A stretch of DNA of 64,000 bases. Source: Adiantum capillus-veneris (lineage: Eukaryota; Streptophyta; Polypodiopsida; Polypodiales; Pteridaceae). The stretch spans positions 65,463,395-65,527,394 of the forward strand of contig CM043963.1 of assembly GCA_014529385.2 (NCBI GenBank). Reading direction: 5' to 3'. The notes below the pieces were generated by a model. The model saw nothing but the letters and a program-made list of their open reading frames with translations. It had not been told where the DNA came from and did no database searches. Every line of letters begins with the position of its first letter. Position 1 is the stretch's first letter. Position numbers and translations under genes: made by a program. Shown here piece after piece: positions 32,403 through 41,850 of this stretch.

Positions 32403-32751
32403 TAGATTCCGTCCTCGGAAGCTATTGAGTTGAAGCTCGTTGGTCGAGGTGGAAGAGCATTTGAGATGAATTTCCTTAGCCTTCTTCAGTCACTGCAAAA
32501 TCAAACAACATTGCACAGTAATTGCATTCTCATAAGCGATTAAAAAGCATATGCAGTTTTAGGCAGACAATTGATTGGTAACAGAATTTTAAACAATTTG
32601 TCAGCAATAAGCATTATATTGCAATGTAATCAAATGCATAAACAGATGTAAAGGTAAAAAATTGAACAAGTCTGGGGTCGTTAATTTAACGGTCGAAAGG
32701 CACTAGAGATCGACTATTAATACCATGGGTAAGCTTCTTAATTTTCTCTGG
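32403..32751 (-). other. Non-coding 3' part of Gypsy interior
   Basis: No long frame. The minus strand has TTGATTTTGCAG/TG near 32497-32485, which looks like a 3' splice site. A short pol-like C-terminal end follows it, so pol may have been removed between 32752 and here, or a spliced transcript may join across. Confidence 0.3.
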
Positions 32752-34026
32752 TTAATTAAGTTGTTTAATCGCGAGAGCCAAGTATTTCATGTTCGAGGGC
32801 TGACTAGAGGCTATACCTAGAGGACTTGTAGTTAACCTTTCTTTTAGTTCTGCCTCCTTTTGTTGTTGTGCTAACTCTCGGTTTTGACGTCTTCTTATAG
32901 TTCGACTCAATTTTGGCTCTGTAACCTCCAATTGAGCAAGGTCAATGGGTCGCGGACTGCACCACATGACACTCTGGAGATGTTCACCCCAATTGTCTAC
33001 TAGCTTTCGATGAGCATCACATGCCCCTAGATAGCTAAGCCATTCTACAGTAGATCTTTCCTTGTTTATCCTAGCTCTCACATTTGCTCGATATCGTCGT
33101 CTCTTATATGACCTTTTTTTCTTGTTAAGGTTTTGATTTTGGTAAATGTTTGAACTCGACTCGCCTGATAGGTCTTCGCTTGTATCTTCTTCGCTCTCAT
33201 ATAAATTACCATTGATGGTCGTACTAGGCCTTGAGTGTTTAGTTTCTATACTTGGTTCACTCGATGTTTCCTCAGGTTTTGAATCCATTTCTCCCTGAGA
33301 TTCCGTTTCTGATGTGTATTGGCCTGAAGCCTTTAAGGAATCATCAGTTTCACTCTCAGGTAGGTGTGCCTCTTTCTTATCATCGGATGTTACATGTGCT
33401 ACACCTAGCATGTTTACTGGTGCAATGTGTGGTATCTCTTCCCCATCTGGTGTTACCCAGGTTGTTCCTCTAGCTCCCCATGTATCTATAGTTGCTGCTA
33501 GGTGTACCCAATCGACATTGTCTGACTCAGCCATTCCGGGTAGGATATCCATATAAGGAGAGTTCTCCCCAATATCCGTGTCTTCGTTACACGTGTAACA
33601 ATATTGTAATGGAGCTGAGTGAATTGTTGTGTCTGATCGATTATCAATGATGAATTTATTTCCTAGAGGATGCGTTCGACCACTTAAAAGATCAACTCGA
33701 ATGACAGAGTCTTGGAACTGTAAGTAGACGTGGTTTTTGGACCAGTCATGCACCATTTTTTCTTCCCTCATGAATGGACGCCCTAAGATCATCTCAAATG
33801 AGATAGGATGCTTGGAAAAATCCATAACAATGAAAGTCTGCCTTACCTTGTGTCCCAAGACCTTGATCCTGAGATCCTTTAGCATTCCAATAGGCGTAAC
33901 AATAGATCCATTAGCCATTTTTACCACTACGCGTGTGGCTTCAAGGTGAGGTCTCCCCATAGACTCCCAACAACTCTTTGTCACCATGCTAACTCCCGCA
34001 CCACCGTCAAGGATCCCCTTTACAGT
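32752..34026 (-). CDS. Retropepsin ORF with acidic-then-basic tail
   Basis: The 411-residue frame begins MVTKSCWESMGRPHLEATR, but the protease starts just upstream in the same frame at ILDGGAGVSM (about 34020-33985), separated only by a TAA near 34028. D-G-G replaces the usual D-S/T-G. ISFEMILGRPFM gives the ILG-RP segment near residue 66. After the fold come about 120 acidic residues, then KKKRSYKRRRYRANVRAR, then a Q/E-rich helix ending AIKQLN. No polymerase follows. The tail may be a nucleic-acid-binding or nuclear targeting segment. Confidence 0.6.
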   Translation of the reverse strand, partial: TVKGILDGGAGVSMVTKSCWESMGRPHLEATRVVVKMANGSIVTPIGMLKDLRIKVLGHKVRQTFIVMDFSKHPISFEMILGRPFMREEKMVHDWSKNHVYLQFQDSVIRVDLLSGRTHPLGNKFIIDNRSDTTIHSAPLQYCYTCNEDTDIGENSPYMDILPGMAESDNVDWVHLAATIDTWGARGTTWVTPDGEEIPHIAPVNMLGVAHVTSDDKKEAHLPESETDDSLKASGQYTSETESQGEMDSKPEETSSEPSIETKHSRPSTTINGNLYESEEDTSEDLSGESSSNIYQNQNLNKKKRSYKRRRYRANVRARINKERSTVEWLSYLGACDAHRKLVDNWGEHLQSVMWCSPRPIDLAQLEVTEPKLSRTIRRRQNRELAQQQKEAELKERLTTSPLGIASSQPSNMKYLALAIKQLN

Positions 34027-34614
34027 TTATCCTTTAGTAGTGATTGGTAGAGTAGCATTAGATTCATCACCTTCAAAGTATTGCCCCAACTTGTTAACGG
34101 GTATTTCAATTACAAATTCATGTCCCGCTAGGTTAGACGGTGGTGCTAAATGTTCCTCATCATTCATAACCGAGTCAGGCTTGTTCGTATGTGAAAACTG
34201 TGGTAATCCGGCCTGTAATTCTCCATTGAGGAAGGCTCAAAGAGATGAGACTAGCTCGGGGTCTTTATATAGTTTGGACATGATGGTGGTTCTAACTTCT
34301 GAAGACATGAAATCCATCAATTTGGCAATGTTTAACGGCACCTTTTGGCCTTGAGTCCCTTGACGTGGGGAAGATGGGATCTCCATTTCTTTGATAGGAT
34401 CAGGTAGTCCCTCTGTAAACATTCTTTCCGTCAAGAAGTGAGTACGCCCACTTTCCCATCACTTTAAGTCACTTTCTTCTTGGATGACACTAGGTATGTC
34501 CAAGGGTCTATGGACTTGGTGAGATTGTTGTTGTGTAGGGAACACGGTGTCTGTAATCTGGATCTTCCTAGGTGCTGGTTCTAGATCCCTTTGGGTATCT
34601 TCTACCAAACTCCT
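34027..34614 (-). pseudogene. Gag-protease linker with in-frame stops
   Basis: The same minus-strand frame as gag and protease continues here but is cut by four stops (after VKH, after SDLK, after VSSL and after TTKG). Readable parts include FTEGLPDPIKEMEIPSSPR and GHEFVIEIPVNKLGQYF. At least three of the stops are TGA, as expected from C-to-T decay at methylated sites. The ancestral element probably had one gag-pro ORF. Confidence 0.6.
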
Positions 34615-36135
34615 TCAATGCTTGACTCGCTCAATCTCCTCTATAGGGTTTGGGTAAGTTCCTATCTTCTTTTTGGATCCTGACCATTGTGGCTCATGAA
34701 GATCTTCCTTGTTGGTTTCTATGTTAGTGGTCGTTTTGGTCTCCATGGTTTCACCTGAATCAGAATCTTCTTCAGCGTCGTTCATATATACGGGGTCGTC
34801 ACCAGTCCCTATGTTGGTCTTTGAATTAGGGTTTGACTTCGTTGCTTTTTGCGATCTCTTTCTTCGTGTTTTCTTCTTTTTCTGAGATTGGGCAATTGAT
34901 GCCGTATCTCTTTCCTCAAGAATATAATTTTGTTTTTCGAGCATCGATCGTGTGAGTACATTTACTGGTACCACAGGTGTACGTTGTGATGGCTCCTCCG
35001 TAACTTCAATCAAGTTTAATGGCGTGATCTTCGGTGCATTTGGATTATTTGGACATTGGGCAATCAAATGATCTATGCCACATCGATTACACATGATTAT
35101 CGGCATTGTAGACGTGCTCGCTTGATTGGTTTGCATTAGTGTGGCGTTCTTTTGTAGCCTAATAGGACACTCGGCTACACGATGTGGACCTCCACACTCA
35201 TAGCATTGAAGAGGTGGTCTCTTAGCAGTGTAGTTGATATTTTGGCCTCTTGCCGCAAGAGTAGCTACTTGATATACAAGTTTGACTTGTCCCCAATAGT
35301 CCTCCATGTAGTATTGTGGACTTTCTTCAACCGCATCCATCCCATAGGCGATATTAGGATCTATATCTTCCTCATAGCCTTCCAAACAAGAAATAGATGA
35401 CTCACAACCCACTTGATTCACAGAAGTGATTCTCGGATGTGGTGGTTGCGGTCCTAGCACTGGAGGTGGTAAGGGTGTTGTTTGAACAACATTTTGGGCC
35501 CTAGGGACCATGTGTTGTGCTATTTGTTCAAGAGATGGGGCCGGCATCAATGCAGGCACTCGAGGTGTGTCTGTCCATGCTAAGGTTGGTCTATTGGCCA
35601 TCGCACGCTTAAATACTATGCAATCCTTAGCTTGATGACCATACCTCCCACAGGCATTGCAGTTCCCATTGAATTTTACTCTAAAAGTAGGGCATTCACA
35701 GGTACTATGTGGTCCATAGCATACTGAGCACCATTGTTGCTCCCTTGTTCGATACATATGATTGTTTTGCGGAGCACGATTGTCTCTAAGACTCTCTTGA
35801 ATAGCCTTGGTGAGATCTGCTACAGTCATCTCAGATATCTTTGGCTCCTTAGCAATAGGCTTTAGGGTCATTGGCTGATGCCCTGATGCTTGTGAGCTAA
35901 TAGATTTAGACTCAACAGACACTCTTTCTCCTTGAATCATTAAATTATCCTCCAATTGGATCGCATTGGTGGTGACTGCTTCCCAAGTGGTGATACCTCT
36001 AATTACTAGGCCATTGTAGATATCCTCATGTCGTAATCCCCTAATGAATCTATCAAGCATTTGGTTATTGTTGAAGCGCTCATTTGGATTACAACGAGAA
36101 TTCAAATGCTTCAAGTGACTTATAAAGTCTCTCAC
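34615..36135 (-). CDS. Gag protein with four zinc knuckles
   Basis: 506 residues. The capsid C-terminal part is at the start (VRDFISHLKHLNSRCNPNER, LDRFIRGL), and GESV just upstream of the ATG shows that the true start lies further up, beyond a TAG near 36173. Knuckles: CSVCYGPHSTCEC (~136), CNACGRYGHQAKDC (~158), CYECGGPHRVAEC (~313) and CNRCGIDHLIAQC (~350). Three have C-x2-C-x3-H-x4-C and one the canonical x4 spacing. Most plant Gag proteins have one or two. The C-terminus is K/R-rich then acidic. Confidence 0.75.
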   Translation of the reverse strand: MRDFISHLKHLNSRCNPNERFNNNQMLDRFIRGLRHEDIYNGLVIRGITTWEAVTTNAIQLEDNLMIQGERVSVESKSISSQASGHQPMTLKPIAKEPKISEMTVADLTKAIQESLRDNRAPQNNHMYRTREQQWCSVCYGPHSTCECPTFRVKFNGNCNACGRYGHQAKDCIVFKRAMANRPTLAWTDTPRVPALMPAPSLEQIAQHMVPRAQNVVQTTPLPPPVLGPQPPHPRITSVNQVGCESSISCLEGYEEDIDPNIAYGMDAVEESPQYYMEDYWGQVKLVYQVATLAARGQNINYTAKRPPLQCYECGGPHRVAECPIRLQKNATLMQTNQASTSTMPIIMCNRCGIDHLIAQCPNNPNAPKITPLNLIEVTEEPSQRTPVVPVNVLTRSMLEKQNYILEERDTASIAQSQKKKKTRRKRSQKATKSNPNSKTNIGTGDDPVYMNDAEEDSDSGETMETKTTTNIETNKEDLHEPQWSGSKKKIGTYPNPIEEIERVKH

Positions 36136-37140
36136 CGACTCTCCTTCCTCTCGTTGGACTTTCTAGAGTTGAGAGGCTACACCCCAAAGTACTCCCTCTC
36201 GTATGTATTCTTGGGTCTTGGGTTGCACTACCTTGGGTCCCCGCCGAGGGCGTAGACCCTAGCGTGGAAGGATAGTGAGTACCCCCGTAAATCGAAGCAC
36301 TAGCTAGTTGTTCGGACTCTAGCACACAACCAGAGCATAGATACATGTGCTTTGGGTGCCCTACAAGTGTCGGCAAGTACCCTCAAAGATTACTTGCTTT
36401 GTTTTGTGGGTGTTTTGCACCCCATTTTCTCCTTGATTTTTTCTTGTTTTTAATGTTTTTTTAATGTTTGATTTTTTTTTTTGAAGTGTGTGATAGCTCG
36501 AAACGAGCGTATCACTTGAAGGGTCGCTGTGTGCTTTACAGCACAATTTTTGGGCATCTGACGTTCCGTTGGTCCTCAAAAATCAATTTTTAGCTACGTG
36601 TAAAGCTAAAATTCGTTTTTTTAAAAGGTGACTGAAGCCTAGGCCTGAGCGTGAGCTTGGGCTTGGGTCTGGGAGATATTCCCGATCCCAGTCCTACCTT
36701 TAAAAAAATTTTTTAAAAAAAAAATTTTTTATTTTTTTTTTAAAGGATAAAGCCGCCGCGGCCTACGTGAAAGCACACACACACTCTCTCTACCTACTTC
36801 TAACTAATACACCTACTCTTACACACTAACACACTCTATTAACTCTCACTAATCTCCTTCCTACTTACTGTACACAGAAAACTAACCACCTTAATACACA
36901 GAGAATAAACACAGAACCTTTGAAATCTCTATTAACAAAGAAAACTAACTACCTTAATACACAGAGAATAAACACACAAACCTTTGAAAACTCCATTAAT
37001 AAAAAAAACACACAGTATAACACCAAATCCCTCTTCTCAACACACACACACTCCTTCCTTACCTTTCCTACAATAGAAATTGCACCACGGAGAAGCACAG
37101 AGTGCTACTCGAGCTTCATGTATGGCATTCCCCGGCAGCG
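36136..37140 (-). other. Leader and decayed gag N-terminus of Gypsy element
   Basis: The frame preceding gag reads QREEGESVRDF but is stopped just upstream. The rest up to the primer site is AC-rich and T-rich non-coding leader with no intact frame. Confidence 0.4.
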
Positions 37141-37148
37141 GCGCCAAA
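37130..37148 (-). promoter_or_regulatory. Primer binding site, tRNA-Asp type
   Basis: The minus strand reads TGGCGCCGCTGCCGGGGA after a short TTTT spacer from the LTR end. It differs at one position from the plant consensus TGGCGCCGTTGCCGGGGA used by Tat/Athila-type elements. Confidence 0.8.
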
Positions 37149-37150
37149 AA

Positions 37151-37378
37151 TGTGCGCGTATGTCGCACGTGTCAATGCAAGGAACTTGCCGATACACCGT
37201 GTGCGAGCCACAAATGGCTCCAAGCACACAACAAGCCTAAACTAATAAGCTCAAAGAAGGCGATGGTGTGTCACTCACCGCTCTACGCTTGCTTCGTGGA
37301 GGATTCCTCGCCGCGAAGAAGAAGGAGACGCCGCGCTCAACCGCTTCACCGCCGTCGTGCCTTCGTAATGCTCGATCG

Positions 37379-37427
<49 letters not shown>

Positions 37428-37759
37428 ACACACACACACAAGGAGGAAGAAGAAGAAGATGGAGATGGAGATGGAGCAAGAGCACTCTTCTATTGCACAA
37501 ATGAGAGAATGAGTGAATTTTAGGTTTAGTTGGCTTTTATATGAGCTCACCCCATTCACACTTGGGCGCCCATGCTTAGCCAACTAATCCCTTGAATGTC
37601 CCAGTTAGAGTGCGCCTCTCATCGGCGATCACTCTTACCCTTTTCTTATTGGACCGACATGCCCGGTACCTAACTCTACCAAATAAATAATACAATGTCC
37701 ACCGTAGGTTACAACGTCCGTCTCGTAGGTGATAGGGTGTCCGTGAGCCGTGAGGGTTA

Positions 37760-37762
<3 letters not shown>
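37151..37762 (-). repeat. 5' LTR of Gypsy element
   Basis: 612 bp. On the minus strand it starts TGTTAACCCTCACGGC and ends CGCGCACA. It matches 31733-32385 closely apart from the shorter (CT)n(CA)n tract at 37382-37440. The short internal ORFs are shadows. Confidence 0.9.
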
Positions 37763-37832
<70 letters not shown>

Positions 37833-37855
37833 AGAAGAGAGAGAGAGAGAGAGAG
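37763..37855. repeat. (GA)n microsatellite
   Basis: GA run with one AGTCAAGA interruption, directly at the end of the Gypsy LTR. Confidence 0.95.
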
Positions 37856-39221
37856 GAGGAGGTCCTTGGCTACTCCACTAGAGGGAGGGGCAGCAATGGG
37901 TGATGGTGGTAGGAGTAAGGGCGGCACATGGTGGTAGTAAGTTAGCACCACTAACCACCCGTGGTGGGCTAGGGTGGTGGGTGGTGATCGGTGCTAAGGG
38001 GTGGCAATGGGAGGTAGTGGTGGTGGGATGAAAAAATTAAAAGAAAGCTCGCTCCAAAGCTCGCTTCTTGAGCTTGCTCCATAACCGTCCCCTTTGCATT
38101 AAGTATAGATTTGAGGTTTTGGTTTTTGGTTTAGAGTTAGATTGCACATTATATTATATTGTACGTTTTAGTTTTAAGCTTGTGGTACAGTTAAGAAGGT
38201 GTTGGGCCTCTAACTGTGAGAATTCGCCACTAAATTGTTGACAAAGATCACTTATTCAAAAGAATGAAAACTTCAATCCATCCATGGATGCTCCACTCAA
38301 TCACAAGGCCAATAATAACTCAAAATTCTTGTGTGTGTGATTATTTTAGCCTCGACCCCAATTACAGTGCTACAATGGTTGTTTGCCCTAGGATAAACCT
38401 TATCTTCCTCATTCAATTCTTTGTTGGAGACCATTTTATGGAAGCTTGGCCCTTCCATACCTCACATGCGCGAATACAAGGAGTAGACTGCACCAATATA
38501 CCATAGAAGAAACATGTATATCCCTTCTTAAAGAGGCTTCAAGTGTTGATATTCTTCTTCAAACAAACTCTCCCCTTAGTTAAAGTCATAGAACCGTCAG
38601 TGATGTGGCATTCTAAGCCATGTTTGGTCAAAAATGGAATTTTTTCACCATTTTATGGCCTTTTTAGTCCAAAAATGACCCATTCTTGTCGTAAAAAGCC
38701 CAAACGACCTGAAAAAAATCCTTAAAATTGTGGAAATTTTCTCTTGGGCATAATTTACATGCTAAACTTCATTTTTCACTTGCTTTGACCTCTAATCACT
38801 TCATTGATGGGGCTATGCTTGCCAGTTGCTATTTTTGGACGATGTTAGCCCATATTGAATTTTCTAGGCAGAACGAGCGTGACATCTTGTTGCATTGATA
38901 TATGTACATTTATAAACCAAAGTAGGTATGTTATATTGTGATAAAACATGCAGTAGAACCACGTCGAGGGCCTCGCCTCCCCGGTACGATACATGCATGA
39001 CTGCAACTGTGGAAACCGTTTTCACACATTATAGCATTCTTAGGCTAGGGCAATTGGACAACTTAAGGAAAACCCGCCTGATAACCCCAAAATTCCCTTT
39101 CTATATGAGAACCTCATGTGCTTTGGGATGCCAACCCTGAGAACCTAATGACAACCAAATGATTGGTTCCCATACTGAAGTTGGAAATTGGACCATGGAG
39201 GAAAGCTCTCTAGAAGAGAGC
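37856..39221. other. Intergenic DNA, no gene
   Basis: GGTGG-rich patch at 37890-38030, a TTTAGG/TTTTGG-like AT patch at 38095-38200, then 1 kb with only a motif-less 80-codon frame (38264-38506). Confidence 0.4.
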
Positions 39222-39258
39222 CTTCCTCCGTATTCTCTAGAAGAAAATACGGAGGAAG
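39222..39258. other. Perfect 13-bp stem hairpin next to LINE fragment
   Basis: CTTCCTCCGTATT at 39222-39234 pairs exactly with AATACGGAGGAAG at 39246-39258 across an 11-nt loop. A smaller palindrome, CTCTCTAGAAGAGAG, lies just upstream. The LINE endonuclease start is about 40 bp downstream. Confidence 0.6.
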
Positions 39259-39296
39259 AGCTACCCAAGGTGGAAAATTTTTTACCCCTCTCTCAA

Positions 39297-39640
39297 TGAT
39301 GGAAGACATCTCTATCTAGTCTTGGAATGTGAATGGCATCAAAACTTGCAAGAAATCTACTCTATTATGGGATAAGATAAAGAAAGATAGGGAAGTCTAT
39401 CTAGGAGTATCACTTGGATACATCCAATAGAAGGAGACAAGCAATAGGCAAGCGGTTAGTGCTTTATGGAGAGGGAACTAATGGTTTTAGTGGCATCCTC
39501 ACTATTGTGAATAGAGACCTCACTATTGTGAATAGAGACCTCGAGCCAAAGGTGGTCCTAAACCACGCTCTTGGGAGAATCCTAGGGGTGAAGATTAACT
39601 AGGCAAGACAGCCTATCCCCTTCACCATCTACATCTTTGG
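39297..39640 (+). mobile_element. LINE endonuclease fragment, second copy
   Basis: Begins with an ATG-ATG start like the LINE at 8187 and contains SWNVNGIK and, in another frame, LEPKVVLNHALGRILGV. These align with SWNV and LEPKMVLNHPSGRVLGV of the first copy. Several stops, and a 21-bp tandem duplication CCTCACTATTGTGAATAGAGA near 39501-39542. Truncated after the segment aligning with TIVNVYGP. Confidence 0.75.
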
Positions 39641-40074
39641 GGCAATCATAGCACTCTAAGTCGTTTGATTTTCAATCTAAGAAGACTCGCATGGAACTCA
39701 ACACTTTGATCCCATAACTTCATACATCATCCTAACCCTCGATGCATGTGCACCATCTGCAACACACTTTGACCTTCACCTTATAACTTGCACACCATGG
39801 CTCTCATTGACAAGACGTTTGGACAAGTTCAAAAAATCACATTGAAGAGCACAAGATCCACACTTTAGCTTACACTTTATTTAGATTTTAGCATCCCTCC
39901 CAAGTATCACAAAAACGTGACCATTTGGCCTGTATAATCACATAAATAATACATTTCTAACCCCTTTTGCACAGTGCAGCTACACCAACATGTTGCCATA
40001 CATGCTTGAGCTCTAGTAGACAGCCAAAACGACTTTTTCAAAAGCCATTAATTAATTAGTTTGGGAAGGAGGCG

Positions 40075-40119
<45 letters not shown>

Positions 40120-40882
40120 GGGGGGGTTTAATAGGTTCACCTTTCTCCACATCTAGCATCTAATAATAGTATAAATTCTCTTCAAGTTCCATTTTGTCTC
40201 AAGTTATGTTGCTATTTTTCACTTCACTATTGTCCTTTAATAGCTAGTACTTGTTACAATGGCTGATTGGGTGGCCGAGCATATTGGCCTTGCCACCCCC
40301 AAAAAAATTCACCTGTAGGCATAGAAATATATGATTATATTATTTGTATATATTTGTGTTGATATGATGACATAGATATGCAGACATAGACGCAAATAAC
40401 GATGCAAATATAGACGATTTCTTTGCGATGCAAATAAAGACCCTCATATCAATGTTGTGAGCATGATAAAACAAGTTCATATGCGTCGATATGGGGTCAT
40501 AAGTGTGAAGAGCCCCTTATATTGACATCAAGCTAAGATTGAGGATAACATGATAATTGGTAAATCTTATAAGATTGAGGATCTGAACTGCTCTCAATTG
40601 ATATCTCACGTAGCTAAGCATTTAAGGCTTGACACGTGCTCCTAGCATTTAAAAAGCGAAACCTTTAACAAATTATGAAGCTAATGAAGATGAGAATGCT
40701 CATCAAATTGGTATTGATAGCAACAACATTGGAACTGACAACCTCAAATGCCTGAAAGTTTGGATACTAGGTTGTAGATCCTATCAAAATATGTCGTTGA
40801 TAATTGAACATGGCTATGATATAAATCTTGATTTGTTTTGGCCAAGTTAGTTTTATCCTAGAAGGAGTTTCCAAGAAAGATG

Positions 40883-40917
<35 letters not shown>

Positions 40918-41238
40918 GGGGGGGATGTTGTGTGCACATGATAGGCATTTGGCCAAAGTTTTGGTGAATCTAGTTATCAATTACCATGGCCATCGATAGG
41001 TTTTTGCACACATCATTTCCATTTTGTGGCACTCACCCAATCTTGTATGCTTTTCTGCAAGTCTAATAGCATGCAGTTCAGAAGAAAAGGCCCCTGATTG
41101 GTTGGTTGTATATAGATGCTTTCCACATATTAGAACACTTACATTAATTATCAACAACAAGATAATAAGCTCAAAATTTGCCAAATGTTGGAATCAAGTT
41201 ATGACTTCACAAGAGGCTCCCATGTAGGTGTTATAAAC
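39641..41238. other. Intergenic DNA with one G43 tract
   Basis: 40024-40118 repeats the CAAAACGACTTTTT/TTAATTAATTA motif followed by a 43-nt G run (40076-40118). 40884-40923 is (GA)n passing into G16. No gene. Confidence 0.5.
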
Positions 41239-41243
41239 AATGT

Positions 41244-41387
41244 TGTGAGAACTTAGGGAACTTCCATGAGGATTCTCCACCCTACCACTATTTATATAGG
41301 CATCAAATTTAGAATCCCCTGTCCACACCTAGCAACCAGTCATTGGCATGGGTCCGTGACCCCCCTAGGTTCGCCCTTGGCATTACA
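41244..41387 (-). repeat. E1 3' LTR
   Basis: 144 bp, TG...CA, preceded by the TSD AATGT and followed by TTACTCCCCCCTTGG, whose complement is the polypurine tract. Confidence 0.75.
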
Positions 41388-41474
41388 TTACTCCCCCCTT
41401 GGAAAAGCGTTTTCGTCCTCGAAAAAAAAGTGGTAATAACGTCATAAAGAACACTAATTTTTTCGACAGGGGCA
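41388..41474 (-). pseudogene. E1 pol C-terminal end, outer copy
   Basis: The minus strand ends in a frame FEDENAFPRGE followed by a stop and a purine tract. This is the usual way Gypsy pol ORFs end (F/LEDE...GGE). The inner copy at 41691-41850 gives VLENENASPRGE in a longer open frame. Confidence 0.5.
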
Positions 41475-41593
41475 TGTGAGAGCCTAGGAAATTGCCATGG
41501 GGATTCTCCACCCTACCATCCTTATATAGGACTTTGGCCATCAGATATAGAATCCCCTATCAACACCTAGCAGTTGGCCCTTGGCTTGGGTCC

Positions 41594-41675
<82 letters not shown>

Positions 41676-41690
41676 GTTTCCCCTTGCCAT
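41475..41690 (-). repeat. Duplicated E1 LTR with 77-nt C tract
   Basis: A second LTR copy starting TGTGAGAGCC and ending CCTTGCCAT, in tandem with the first plus 87 bp of pol end. The short C run of the LTR (CCCCCC in the outer copy) is expanded to 77 C at 41597-41673. Confidence 0.75.
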
Positions 41691-41850
41691 TACTCCCCCC
41701 TTGGAGAAGCGTTTTCATTCTCCAAAACAAAAGTGGTAATAGTGTCATAAAGAACACTAATGTTTTCAACAGTGGCATCCTTCATGGATCCAAGCGTGCG
41801 GTCCTTTTGATCGGAGCATGGTTCAATAAATCAAGAAGAGCATTTTGATT
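41691..41850 (-). pseudogene. E1 pol C-terminal end, inner copy
   Basis: The minus-strand frame from about 41840 to 41691 reads GSMKDATVENISVLYDTITT, then VLENENASPRGE, stop. It is open for some 45 codons before an upstream TGA. Adjacent to the duplicated LTR in the correct order (pol end, purine tract, LTR). Confidence 0.5.
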
